Assembly: GCF_024807845.1 (NCBI RefSeq)
Contig: NZ_JANUEQ010000001.1
Coordinates: forward strand, 372,001 to 436,000
Reading direction: 5' to 3'
Length of the DNA stretch: 64,000 nucleotides
Source of the DNA: Klebsiella sp. BIGb0407
GTDB lineage: Bacteria > Pseudomonadota > Gammaproteobacteria > Enterobacterales > Enterobacteriaceae
The stretch's first letter is position 1; each line of letters starts with the position of its first letter. Below the pieces are notes generated by a model that saw only the letters and a program-made list of their open reading frames with translations, was not told the origin of the DNA and searched no databases. Below are positions 34,637-43,755 of this stretch, piece after piece. A program made the translations under genes and the position numbers.

Positions 34637-35096
34637 ACTGAGTCCTTTCATAAAAAATAACGGTTGTTGCCAGGCAAACAGTCCTGGGTGATGAAATTGA
34701 AACAGTGCGTTTATAAACAAGCTGTGCCTGCCAGAAAACGAATAAAAATAGCTATCCTTATCCGCTTTTCGACATAACAAAATATACTCTCCACCGATGA
34801 GAATGTCCGATTTATAGGTTGCTGTATTATAATGAAATATTAAATAACCTTAATAATAGTATTGTTTATACAACAGCAAAGCGTTAAATAAATGTTGGCT
34901 GATAAACAGTTTGCTGGTTATTTATTTTTATGAAAATATAGAGTGGCCATTTTTAATAACTCCCTCGATCATAAATCAGTAAACCTTATCGATATTAATA
35001 AATAACCTTATCTGTAATTGTGATTTGACTTTTTTACAGCGACTACTGACTATGCCAGTCAAATACGGTCATTCATATTTCCACTGGTATACATTT
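34637..35096. other. Divergent AT-rich region between the SfnB-like gene and the ABC operon
   Basis: About 460 bases, markedly AT-rich. A TATAAT hexamer is at 34828-34833, and the decamer AATAACCTTA occurs at both ends of the region (near 34845 and 35001). I searched both strands for GG-10-GC sigma-54 elements and found none, although the neighbouring regulator belongs to the sigma-54 activator family. Confidence 0.5.
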
Positions 35097-35768
35097 ATGC
35101 AATATGTTTTTCATCTGTCAGACATTCTGCCGTACAAAGAGCAATTGATTATTGCGCTGCTGGTGACGATTAAATTAGCGCTGGCAGCAATAGCGGGCAC
35201 CTTGATCGCTAGTATATTATTATTGTGGTGGCTGAAGTCAGGTGGGAAATTAATAAAGAGTATTATCAGAGTCTATATCGAGGTGATCCGTAACACGCCT
35301 ATATTAGTGCAATTGTTCCTGGTTTTTTATGGTGCGCCTCTTATAGGTATCCGGCTGGACTCCTTTGTCGCCGCGCTGGTTGGCTTGATTATCAACGCCA
35401 GCGCTTATACCACAGAAATATTGCGTGGCGGCTTAAAGGTCACCGGCTCAGGGCAAGATGATGCCGCTAATACGCTGGGACTATCACCCTTTTTTAGTTA
35501 TTTAGTGATTCTTCTTCCTCAATCAATGCGGGCTGTTTTCCCGGCGTTAACCAATCAGATGGTCGTCCTGATGCTGAATACCAGCGTATGTTCTTTTATC
35601 GCTCTGGATGAATTAACCGCTCAGTCGATGACGATTGCCTCGGATACCTATCGCATGTTTGAAGTCTATTTTATGATGGCCGTGATTTATTTATTGATAA
35701 CCTTTACGCTGGTCGGTTTATTCCGTATTGCTCAGTATCTCTTTCTTAACTGGGGAGCAAAATCATGA
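35097..35768 (+). CDS. Polar-amino-acid-type ABC permease (first), sulfur-type locus
   Basis: About 223 residues from the ATG at 35097, chosen because the N-terminus then matches related permeases (about 20 residues before the first helix). In-frame TTG (35025) and ATG (35052) starts are possible and none has a clear ribosome site. The coupling loop is DAANTLGLSPFFSYLVILLPQSMRAV. It overlaps the next gene by an ATGA. Confidence 0.82.
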   Translation: MQYVFHLSDILPYKEQLIIALLVTIKLALAAIAGTLIASILLLWWLKSGGKLIKSIIRVYIEVIRNTPILVQLFLVFYGAPLIGIRLDSFVAALVGLIINASAYTTEILRGGLKVTGSGQDDAANTLGLSPFFSYLVILLPQSMRAVFPALTNQMVVLMLNTSVCSFIALDELTAQSMTIASDTYRMFEVYFMMAVIYLLITFTLVGLFRIAQYLFLNWGAKS

Positions 35769-36406
35769 GCGAGTTTAATGCCAACGATCTCTGGTTAATT
35801 ATTTATTCAACCCGCTGGACCCTTTATTTATCCGTGCTGTCGTTTATTGGCGGTGCAGCAGGGGGGATTTTAATTGCGGTATTAAGAACAAATCGACACT
35901 TGCCTGTCAGACTCATTTCTACAGTATATATCCGCATCTTTCAGGGAACACCGCTGATCATTCTATTGCTGTTATGTTTCTTTTCCCCGTCGCTATTTTT
36001 GGGAATCGATATTTCGCCGTTATTAAGTGCAGTAATTGCGTTTAGTTTATATGCCAGTGCCTCGACAGGTGAGATATTGCGCGGTGCTATTCAAGCGGTG
36101 CCGGAAGGTACGCGTGATGCAGCAAAAATGTTAGGGCTGAATAGTTTTGACAGCCATGTATTTATTATTTTTCCACAGGCACTACGTATTGCCACACCTT
36201 CACTGGTTGGCTTTTTTATTCAACTTATTAAGGCGACCAGTCTGGCTTCTGTAATTGGTTTTGCCGAACTGTCTCGCACAGCGCAAATTATTAATAACCA
36301 AACCTTTAAACCGTTTTTAATTTTTATGATCGTTGCTGTGATTTATTTTTTACTTTGCTGGCCATTGTCACTGCTGGGTAGAAAGCTTGAAAAATCATTA
36401 TCATAA
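35765..36406 (+). CDS. Polar-amino-acid-type ABC permease (second), sulfur-type locus
   Basis: 213 residues, about five helices, with coupling loop DAAKMLGLNSFDSHVFIIFPQALRIA. It pairs with the preceding permease. The order permease-permease-binding protein-ATPase differs from the hpx transporter, so the two transporters are not a recent tandem copy. Confidence 0.88.
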   Translation: MSEFNANDLWLIIYSTRWTLYLSVLSFIGGAAGGILIAVLRTNRHLPVRLISTVYIRIFQGTPLIILLLLCFFSPSLFLGIDISPLLSAVIAFSLYASASTGEILRGAIQAVPEGTRDAAKMLGLNSFDSHVFIIFPQALRIATPSLVGFFIQLIKATSLASVIGFAELSRTAQIINNQTFKPFLIFMIVAVIYFLLCWPLSLLGRKLEKSLS

Positions 36407-36425
36407 CCACCGTTAAGGGAAATCT

Positions 36426-37226
36426 ATGTTAAGTAAACTGAAAAAAATAGTCGCTGCTGCACTGCTTGTTATCTCCTATTCAGCGGTCAGCCATGCGGCT
36501 ACGGATGACAGCCTGAATCGTATTCTGAATCAGAAAAAAATCGTCATTGGGGTAATTAATCAGTGGCCACCTTTTGGTTCAATTGATGCGCAGGGACAGC
36601 CGGTCGGTTATGAAGCCGATGTCGCTAAACTCGCCGGTAAATATCTGGGCGTTGAGGTAGAACTGGTGCCCGTTGCATTCCCTAATGCCATTCCATTTTT
36701 ACTGACAAATAAAATTGACGCCATTTTCGCAATGTTAGGCGTAACGCCGGAGCGTGCGAAACAAATAGCCTACTCGGAGCCTTATGCCGAGAACGATCTT
36801 TCCGTACTGGCAGCGAAGAAGACGCCGATTACCCAGCCTGAAGATCTTAAAGGGTTACGAGTCGGTGTTGCCCGGGGAACATCAGCTGAAAAAGCAACCC
36901 TGGCAATACTGCCTGAAGGCGTGCAGGTTAAACGGTTTGATATTGATGCGGATACTATTCAGGCATTTATTTCTGGCCAGACCGATACCATCTCAACCTC
37001 CAGTTTATTGTTACCCATCATCAATAAAGCCAATCCTGATTTACAGGCCGAAACCAAGCTGACATTACGCAACCAGTATCATTCGATAGGCGTCCGCCGT
37101 GAAGACCAGGATTTACTGCGCTGGCTGAATACCTACCTCTTCTTTGTTAAAGGCAACGGAGAATTAAACGCGATCCATGAAACCTGGCTGAAAAAACCGC
37201 TGCCCGAGTTTCCTCCACTTAACTAA
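36426..37226 (+). CDS. Periplasmic substrate-binding protein, sulfur-type locus
   Basis: 266 residues. Signal peptide about 1-24 (ending VSHA) and family-3 binding fold (ILNQKKIVIGVINQWPPFGSIDAQGQPVGYEADVAKLAG, RGTSAEKATLAIL). The ligand pocket is of the amino-acid type, so a zwitterionic organosulfur or amino compound is plausible. The ligand cannot be read from the sequence. Confidence 0.88.
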   Translation: MLSKLKKIVAAALLVISYSAVSHAATDDSLNRILNQKKIVIGVINQWPPFGSIDAQGQPVGYEADVAKLAGKYLGVEVELVPVAFPNAIPFLLTNKIDAIFAMLGVTPERAKQIAYSEPYAENDLSVLAAKKTPITQPEDLKGLRVGVARGTSAEKATLAILPEGVQVKRFDIDADTIQAFISGQTDTISTSSLLLPIINKANPDLQAETKLTLRNQYHSIGVRREDQDLLRWLNTYLFFVKGNGELNAIHETWLKKPLPEFPPLN

Positions 37227-37249
37227 CAGCACGCTGAATGAAGGTGGCG

Positions 37250-38014
37250 ATGATGTCAGTCTTAGAGACAGAACAATCAGTACTCGCAGATCATGTTTCG
37301 ATGGCGAAGCTGAATAAACGTTTTAATCAACTGCCCGTCCTGAAAAATATCGATCTCCATATCCACCCGCGAGAGCGGGTGGTTATCTGCGGTCCGTCGG
37401 GCTCCGGGAAATCGACGCTTATTCGTTGTATTGGTGGGCTTGAGTCTTTTGATTCAGGCGAGTTACAGGTACTGGGGCAAACCATGAAACCCGGTTCAAT
37501 TCACCGGAATGTTCAGCATGGACGAGTGAGTATGGTGTTTCAGAATTTTAATCTGTTCCCCCATATGACTATTTTGCACAACTGCACGCTGGCCCCGCGT
37601 CGGGTTTTGGGCCTGACAAAGCAGCAGGCGACCAAGCGGGCCATGGCCTACCTGCAACGCCTGGGTATCGAAAGTCAGGCAGATAAATATCCGGCCCAGT
37701 TATCAGGCGGGCAGCAACAGCGAGCGGCAATTTGCCGTGCTCTGTGCATGGAACCCGAAATCCTGCTGTTTGATGAGCCGACCTCTGCGCTTGATCCTGA
37801 GAAAGTCAAAGATGTGTTAATTGCCATGACGGAACTGGCAGACCTTGGAATAACCATGGTCTGCGTCACGCATGAGCTGAAGTTTGCTCGTCAGGTCGCT
37901 GACCGGGTGCTGTTTATGGATGAGGGAATGATTGTAGAAAGTGGTGCCCCTGAACAGATTTTTGAGCAACCGCGCACCGAACGACTGAAAACGTTCCTGA
38001 GCAATGTCCTGTAA
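37250..38014 (+). CDS. ABC ATP-binding protein, sulfur-type locus
   Basis: About 254 residues; the ATG at 37250 or 37253 follows an AAGG site, while an in-frame ATG at 37238 does not. Walker A is GPSGSGKST, the signature LSGGQQQRAAICRAL, and Walker B ILLFDEPTSALDP. It belongs to the GlnQ/HisP class and energises the importer encoded at 35097-37226. Confidence 0.9.
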   Translation: MMSVLETEQSVLADHVSMAKLNKRFNQLPVLKNIDLHIHPRERVVICGPSGSGKSTLIRCIGGLESFDSGELQVLGQTMKPGSIHRNVQHGRVSMVFQNFNLFPHMTILHNCTLAPRRVLGLTKQQATKRAMAYLQRLGIESQADKYPAQLSGGQQQRAAICRALCMEPEILLFDEPTSALDPEKVKDVLIAMTELADLGITMVCVTHELKFARQVADRVLFMDEGMIVESGAPEQIFEQPRTERLKTFLSNVL

Positions 38015-38035
38015 ACCGAACTAATAAGGCAAGTT

Positions 38036-39325
38036 ATGACAACCCGGCATATGAATTTAGGGCTCTTTATTTTCCCCTTCGGCCATCATTTGGGCGCCTG
38101 GCGCCACCCGGACGCCAGGGACAATATCGCTTTTGATTACCGCTACTTGCAGGACATAGTGCAAGAGGCGGAAGCGGCTAAACTCGATATGGTCTTTTTT
38201 TCAGACACGGTGGCAGAACGCCAAAATCAGGCGATGACGCCGCAAGCCACCTCGTTTGAACCCACGACCTTACTGGCGGCGCTGGCCACCGCAACGCAGC
38301 ATATTGGCCTGGTTGCGACCATGACGACCAGCTATAACGCGCCTTATAACGTGGCACGTCGTTTTGCCTCGCTGAACCTGTTAAGCCAGGGACGCATTGG
38401 CTGGAATGTGGTGACGACCTCCTATTTACCTGAGGCGCAGAATTTTAATCAGGTTCAGCATCTTGGCCATGCTGAACGCTACCAACGAGCGCATGAGTTT
38501 GTTGATGTGGTGAAAGGATTATGGTCTGGCTGGAGCCCGGATACCCTGACATTTAACCAGCAGAGCGGCGAGTTTTTTAACCCCGATAAGCTTACCGTGC
38601 TCGATCATCAGGGGAAATACTTTAAGGTTCGTGGCCCGTTGAATATCAGTTATCTCGATTATGACGCCCCGGTCATTGTACAGGCAGGCTCATCCGGACC
38701 CGGCCAGGCGCTGGCGGCCAGACATGCCGAAATTGTCTTCACCGTACAGTCGGTCTTTGAAGAGGCTCAGGCATTCTACCGTAGCCTTAAACAGCAGGTG
38801 GTAGCCGAGGGGCGTTCTGCTGATAGTGTTCGTATTCTGCCGGGGATTTCATTTTTTATTGGTGATACTGAAGCTGAGGCGCAGGAGCGTTACCAGCAGT
38901 TACTTGAATTGATCCCGGTCAGTGAAGCAGTAGCTATGCTGTCTGACCAACTGGGCGGCTTTGATTTCAGTGCCTGCGATCTTAATGAGCCGCTACCTGC
39001 GTTACCGCCGAGTAATGCCGGGCAGACCCGACGCGAAAATATCATCGCCCTCGCGACGCGAGAGAATCTCTCGATCCGTGATATCGCAGTACGCCATGCG
39101 GTGACGGCAGGGCATCTGGAAGTGGTGGGAACGCCAACCCAGATTGCCGACCGTATGGAAACCTGGTTCCGTGAAGGTGCCTGCGATGGTTTTAACCTCA
39201 AACCGCCGGTCTTTCCCGCTGATGCCAGCAAATTTTATCGGACCGTACTCCCTGAGTTACGCCGCCGGGGACTGTTCCGTTCGGAATATCCTTCTCGCTC
39301 ATTCCGTACCAATATAGGGATCTGA
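38036..39325 (+). CDS. NtaA/SnaA/DszA-type FMN-dependent monooxygenase (first)
   Basis: 429 residues, luciferase-like (LLM) flavin monooxygenase. The N-terminus LGLFIFPFGHHLGAWRHPD and the segments RIGWNVVTTSYLPEAQNFN and HQGKYFKVRGPLN are typical of the nitrilotriacetate/dibenzothiophene-sulfone/pristinamycin subfamily. Such enzymes use reduced FMN from a separate reductase to cleave C-S or C-N bonds. No flavin reductase gene is in the cluster. It is 22 bases after the ATPase gene. Confidence 0.88.
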   Translation: MTTRHMNLGLFIFPFGHHLGAWRHPDARDNIAFDYRYLQDIVQEAEAAKLDMVFFSDTVAERQNQAMTPQATSFEPTTLLAALATATQHIGLVATMTTSYNAPYNVARRFASLNLLSQGRIGWNVVTTSYLPEAQNFNQVQHLGHAERYQRAHEFVDVVKGLWSGWSPDTLTFNQQSGEFFNPDKLTVLDHQGKYFKVRGPLNISYLDYDAPVIVQAGSSGPGQALAARHAEIVFTVQSVFEEAQAFYRSLKQQVVAEGRSADSVRILPGISFFIGDTEAEAQERYQQLLELIPVSEAVAMLSDQLGGFDFSACDLNEPLPALPPSNAGQTRRENIIALATRENLSIRDIAVRHAVTAGHLEVVGTPTQIADRMETWFREGACDGFNLKPPVFPADASKFYRTVLPELRRRGLFRSEYPSRSFRTNIGI

Positions 39326-39337
39326 CAGGAATATCAT

Positions 39338-40123
39338 ATGCCTGATTACAACGACCAATTTAAACGACGGCTGCTGGGCAACCAAACACTGGTGGGAACC
39401 TTTTTAAAAGTTCCTTCCGGGCATATTACTGAAATGCTTGGCGCGGTGGGGTATGACTTTGTCATTATCGATCAGGAACATGCCCCCTTTGACCGGCTCA
39501 GCACTGACAACGCTTTACTGGCGGCAAAAGCCTGGGAGATCAATGCCCTGGTACGCGTCCCCTCGGCGCAACAAGAACATATTCTTGCCGCTTTGGATGG
39601 CGGTGCAACGGGGGTATTAGTCCCCCATGTGCAGTCTGCTGAGCAGGCGAAAGCCATCGTCAATGCGGGAAAATATCACGGGGAACGGGGTTTTGCCCTG
39701 GCAACGCGGGCAGCATCCTGGGGCCAGAAAACGACCGCGCAGCATATCGCTGAGTCGGACAGTCGAACCGTCATTATCGCGCAGATAGAAGACCTGTCAG
39801 GACTTGAAAATGTGGAGGCGATTGCCGCCGTTGAGGGTATTGATGCCATCTTTATTGGCCGGGGGGATTTGTCCGTTTCGCTTGGGGCCAGAACACCAAA
39901 TGACCCGGTCGTTTTTGAGGCCTGCCAGACTATCGCCACAGCGGTAATAAAACAGGGCAAAGCCTTGAGTGCCTATATGTCAACGGAAGCGGAGGTTAAG
40001 GCCCTGGCAGAGATTGGTGTGACGACATTTATGTACGGCTCCGATCAGGCTTTATTTATGTCTGCTGCCCGGCAAGCGGCGACGATTATTCGCAGTATTA
40101 CCGGGGATAACCAGGATGGCTAA
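39338..40123 (+). CDS. HpcH/HpaI-type aldolase
   Basis: 261 residues, class II metal-dependent aldolase family (2-keto-3-deoxy acid aldolases, HpaI, GarL). Signatures are GTFLKVPSGHITEMLGAVGYDFVIIDQEHAPF, ATGVLVPHVQSAEQA, IAQIEDLSGLENVEAIA and IFIGRGDLSVSLG. It would split a 2-oxo-4-hydroxy acid into pyruvate (or another oxoacid) and an aldehyde. It lies between the two monooxygenase genes and overlaps the second by 8 bases, so it should process a product of the monooxygenases. Confidence 0.9.
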   Translation: MPDYNDQFKRRLLGNQTLVGTFLKVPSGHITEMLGAVGYDFVIIDQEHAPFDRLSTDNALLAAKAWEINALVRVPSAQQEHILAALDGGATGVLVPHVQSAEQAKAIVNAGKYHGERGFALATRAASWGQKTTAQHIAESDSRTVIIAQIEDLSGLENVEAIAAVEGIDAIFIGRGDLSVSLGARTPNDPVVFEACQTIATAVIKQGKALSAYMSTEAEVKALAEIGVTTFMYGSDQALFMSAARQAATIIRSITGDNQDG

Positions 40124-41432
40124 TGTAAAGAAACAGATGCACCTGGGGGCATTTCTTTATGCGACAGGCCATCATGTTGCCGCCTGGCGACACAGCGATG
40201 CGGAACCCCGTAGCGGATTGCATTTTGAGCACTATCTTGAACTGGCAAAGCACTGTGAGTCCGCCTGTTTTGATTTTATCTTTCTGGAGGACGGTACCGG
40301 TATCCGCGAACCTGACCTCAATGTTGCCAGTAAAACATCGCGAGCCGCGCATTTTGAACCGCTGACGTTGCTGTCTGCCATCGCGGTCAATACCTCCCAG
40401 ATTGGCGTTATCGGCACCGTCTCGACCAGTTATAACGAACCCTACAATCTCGCCAGAACGGTGGCGTCACTGGACCATTTAAGCGGCGGTCGTGCTGGCT
40501 GGAATCTGGTGACTTCGGCGACGGATCTGGAAGCGCAGAACTTTGGTCTCAATACTCAACAGCTACATCAAGACCGCTATGCTCGCGCAGAAGAGTTTGT
40601 TGATGTGGTGACCGGGCTCTGGCAGAGCTATGAGCATGATACCCTGGTGCTCGACAAAGCCAGTGGCCGTTACTATAACCCGGAAAAGCTGCATCAACTG
40701 AACCATAAGGGGCAGCATTTCTCGGTGCGCGGGCCTCTCAATAGTCTCCGTTCCCGGCAAGATAAACCGCTGATAGTCCAGGCTGGCGCTTCCGCGGACG
40801 GGCTGAAACTGGCAGCCCGCACCGCGGATATGGTGTTTTCTGCCGCCCAAACCCTGGAGGAAGGGCAGCATTATTATCGTTCGCTGAAGCAGCTGGCGGA
40901 AAGCTTTGGCCGTAGCCGGGATGACATTCTGGTGATGCCCGGCATTTTTCCGCTGGTAGGGAAAACGCGTCAGCAAGCACAGGATAAGTTTGATGAGTTA
41001 CAGAATCTGATACCTGAAAAAGTGGGACTGGCACTGTTAAGCCAGCATCTTGGAGTAAAAGATCTGGATAAACTGCCGCTGGATGAGCCAGTTCCGACAA
41101 CACTATTACCGACTAATGGCAATAAAAGCCGTCAGCAACTGTTGCTGGATTTCGCTCTGCGCGAGCAACTGACGCTGCGTGAACTGTCATTAAAGATTGC
41201 CGGAGCCCGGGGCCACTGGCAGGTTATCGGCAGTGCAGAAGATATTGCCGACCAGATGGAGCAACGTTTTACCGAGGGCGCTGCCGATGGATTCAATATT
41301 ATGCCGCCGCTGTTACCCGGTGGTTTATACGATTTTATCGAACAGGTTTTACCGGTTCTGAGACACCGTGGTCTGGTAAAAGACAACTACCAGGGTTCTA
41401 CCTTGCGACAGCATCTTGGCTTGAATAATTAA
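40116..41432 (+). CDS. NtaA/SnaA/DszA-type FMN-dependent monooxygenase (second)
   Basis: 438 residues, same subfamily as the product at 38036 and clearly paralogous (MHLGAFLYATGHHVAAWRHSDA, GTVSTSYNEPYNLARTVASLDHLSGGRAGWNLVTSA). The two differ enough to suggest different substrates or successive steps. It overlaps the aldolase gene and has a GGGGATAACCAGG region upstream of its ATG. Confidence 0.88.
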   Translation: MANVKKQMHLGAFLYATGHHVAAWRHSDAEPRSGLHFEHYLELAKHCESACFDFIFLEDGTGIREPDLNVASKTSRAAHFEPLTLLSAIAVNTSQIGVIGTVSTSYNEPYNLARTVASLDHLSGGRAGWNLVTSATDLEAQNFGLNTQQLHQDRYARAEEFVDVVTGLWQSYEHDTLVLDKASGRYYNPEKLHQLNHKGQHFSVRGPLNSLRSRQDKPLIVQAGASADGLKLAARTADMVFSAAQTLEEGQHYYRSLKQLAESFGRSRDDILVMPGIFPLVGKTRQQAQDKFDELQNLIPEKVGLALLSQHLGVKDLDKLPLDEPVPTTLLPTNGNKSRQQLLLDFALREQLTLRELSLKIAGARGHWQVIGSAEDIADQMEQRFTEGAADGFNIMPPLLPGGLYDFIEQVLPVLRHRGLVKDNYQGSTLRQHLGLNN

Positions 41433-41443
41433 TTGGATACCTT

Positions 41444-42652
41444 ATGCCTATCAAAAGAATTACCAGCCTTGAGCAGTTAGAAACCACATTAACCGCTATT
41501 TTACCTGCGCTGGAGCAATTAAGTATTACGAGTGATAGCCAGGGGCGTTACCCGCATGAAAGTATGGCTCTGCTGCGGGAAGAAGGGCTGCTGGCGGTCG
41601 CTTTACCGGTATCTTCAGGGGGGCTTGGCTTTGGCGAGGAAGTCCACTTTGCCGCCTATTTTAATCTGATTGCCCGACTGAGTAGCTCCTGCAGCAGTAC
41701 GGCGCAGATCTTTAGCGCACACTGTAATGCTCTCCTGACCATCAACCAGCTGGGCAGCCCCGGTCAGATAGAACAGTACGCGCCATTAATAGTGCAGCAA
41801 GGTCGGCTATTCTGTTTTGTTGGCAGCGAACCCAGCGACAGGTTTGATGTCAATGGCAACCGTGTGAGTTTTAGTTCTTTTGCCAGCCAGACCTCTCGTG
41901 GCTGGGAAATAACCGCCCGGAAGTCTTTTGCCACGGGGTCACCCGGAGCACACTGGGCGTTGATTCACTGCCAGGATCAACAAGACACCAGTCCGGAAGG
42001 CTGGTTACTGATTGCCGTCGACCTGTCGGCGACCGAAGTCACAGTTATTGATGACTGGAACAATATGGGGCAGCGCGCAACGGCGAGTGGAAAAATTCAT
42101 ATTGATGCGTTAACCGTACAGGACTTGGATATTATCGGTGGCCCAGGCTCGGTACCTAAAACCAATCGGCTCGGACCATTATATCAGCTAACATTTGGCG
42201 CATTACTGACGGGTATTGCACTGGGTGCGCTGACTTTTGCGATTGAGTATCTTAAACATCAGCGGCGACCGACCAGCGGTTTTACCACTGCGGCTCATGA
42301 GCCTTTCAATCAACTGCGCATTGCTGATGACAGTATTACCGTTACCGCTCTGGAAGCATTACTGAGCAAAGCGGCGGGATTGCTGGATGCACATTATCGC
42401 GGGAAGCCGGTTTTTAGCGAAACGGTCACGGCAATCTACCAGGTCAAAGTGATGGCCAGCCGGGCGAGCGTGGAGATCTCAAGTAATATATTCAATCTGC
42501 TTGGTGCTACTGGCACCACAAAACAGCTTGCGGCCGACCGTTTCTGGCGCAACGGGCGCACACTCTCTCTGCATGACAGTATTGATAAACAGCGCAGTTT
42601 AATTGGGCAATACGTTTTAGGTGTCAGTGTTCCACAGGCGGGTATTCGCTAA
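41444..42652 (+). CDS. SfnB-like acyl-CoA-dehydrogenase-fold oxidoreductase (second copy)
   Basis: 402 residues, paralogue of the 33461-34636 product: REEGLLAVALPVSSGGLGFGEE, ARKSFATGSPGAHW, DDWNNMGQRATASG, and a C-terminal LAADRFWRNGRTLSLHDSIDKQ. It is the last gene of the plus-strand operon and is followed by a terminator. It probably acts on the same substrate class as the monooxygenases. Confidence 0.87.
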   Translation: MPIKRITSLEQLETTLTAILPALEQLSITSDSQGRYPHESMALLREEGLLAVALPVSSGGLGFGEEVHFAAYFNLIARLSSSCSSTAQIFSAHCNALLTINQLGSPGQIEQYAPLIVQQGRLFCFVGSEPSDRFDVNGNRVSFSSFASQTSRGWEITARKSFATGSPGAHWALIHCQDQQDTSPEGWLLIAVDLSATEVTVIDDWNNMGQRATASGKIHIDALTVQDLDIIGGPGSVPKTNRLGPLYQLTFGALLTGIALGALTFAIEYLKHQRRPTSGFTTAAHEPFNQLRIADDSITVTALEALLSKAAGLLDAHYRGKPVFSETVTAIYQVKVMASRASVEISSNIFNLLGATGTTKQLAADRFWRNGRTLSLHDSIDKQRSLIGQYVLGVSVPQAGIR

Positions 42653-42670
42653 AATAAAAAGGAAAAATCA

Positions 42671-42701
42671 GCTAACGGCAAGTAGCAGAGCCGTTAGCTT
42701 T
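42671..42701 (+). terminator. Terminator of the ABC/monooxygenase operon
   Basis: GCTAACGGC and GCCGTTAGC form a 9-bp stem with a 10-base loop followed by TTTC, 19 bases after the last stop codon. Confidence 0.8.
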
Positions 42702-42780
42702 CAGGAAGGGGAGTGAAGGGCTTCAAGCTTATTCTCAGGTCGTATAATCAAAAAAACAGTGGCGACAGGGGCATAAATAA

Positions 42781-43755
42781 TTATGAAATAAGCTTTTTTA
42801 AAACATCATCCTGATTAATTCTGTGTACTTCATCATGGCAGACATTACATAAGGTTATTAAATTATCCACGCTATTCTCTCCGCCACGAACATGATGGTG
42901 AATATGATGCAATTCTAATAGCGTTCGTGGATCGTTCGCTTTCTTTAACCCATGATTCCATCCACACATCCGGCAGGAATGCTTATCCCTTTCTAAGACT
43001 TTAACCCTGACTGGGTCGGGGATTTTTCTATCATGAATATCGGCCTGGCGGTCTTCTTCTAATAGATATGAACCAACCGGTAATTCAGGACGGCCAGAGT
43101 TTTTAGTCGCAACAGGCCATCCTTCTTCGGTTCTGAGTTCCCGCGTACGGCGTGCCCATTCTTTACTGTCATTGGCTAAGTAGCGCAATTCTTCACCAGA
43201 CACTGCGCGGCCAACATTTTTGCGTAAATGGAGCAGGATTTTATCTTTTACTGATAGCTTGCTCTTGCGGAGATCGTTCGCCTCATTCCATCTATGGGCC
43301 GACTCTTTGTCCTGAGATGTATTAATTAACGTATAAACGTCAGTTTTCAGATCGTCAATTGAATCTGCGCCGAGTTCCTCAAGCGTGACCTCTTGTTGTT
43401 CAATCATTTCTTTGAGTAATTTGCCACTTAATACAGCCCAGCCAAATTCAACTCTAAGTTCTCTGATTCTTCGCGCATATTCGCTAATGCCAGCAACGAT
43501 CATTAACTCATCGCCATGAATAATCTGCCGTGGGTATGCGACGAGATAGGAAAGAATACGATCCCTGGCTGAGTGACAACTATCGCCAACCACAAGCGAA
43601 CTCCCTAAGTCTCGCAAAATATGGTTTGCCGGAATCAGAGCTTTAACCTGATCCCGTAGTGACCCTTCTACTAGCTTATACTCAAAGTCTACAATGAACG
43701 CCAATAGCTCATTACGCAGCTGCTCCGGGATGTTTTGCTTTGATCGTCTCGCCAT
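42781..43755 (-). CDS. HNH restriction endonuclease with tandem winged-helix-like repeats
   Basis: 324 residues. Residues about 64-110 and 170-216 are an internal repeat (RDRILSYL...ARRIRELRVEFGWAV and KDKILLHL...ARRTRELRTEEGWPV). Each looks like a helical DNA-binding module. Residues 260-312 form the HNH nuclease: CRMCGW, ELHHIHHH, NLITLCNVCHDEVH, with CxxC pairs for zinc. It overlaps the methyltransferase gene by 44 bases downstream, and together they form a type II-like restriction-modification system. The recognition site is unknown. Confidence 0.88.
   Translation of the reverse strand: MARRSKQNIPEQLRNELLAFIVDFEYKLVEGSLRDQVKALIPANHILRDLGSSLVVGDSCHSARDRILSYLVAYPRQIIHGDELMIVAGISEYARRIRELRVEFGWAVLSGKLLKEMIEQQEVTLEELGADSIDDLKTDVYTLINTSQDKESAHRWNEANDLRKSKLSVKDKILLHLRKNVGRAVSGEELRYLANDSKEWARRTRELRTEEGWPVATKNSGRPELPVGSYLLEEDRQADIHDRKIPDPVRVKVLERDKHSCRMCGWNHGLKKANDPRTLLELHHIHHHVRGGENSVDNLITLCNVCHDEVHRINQDDVLKKLIS

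Noticed and set aside
34780-35025. Sigma-54 promoter upstream of the ABC/monooxygenase operon
   Set aside because: Every GG on the plus strand and the corresponding positions on the minus strand were checked; none has GC at the required distance.
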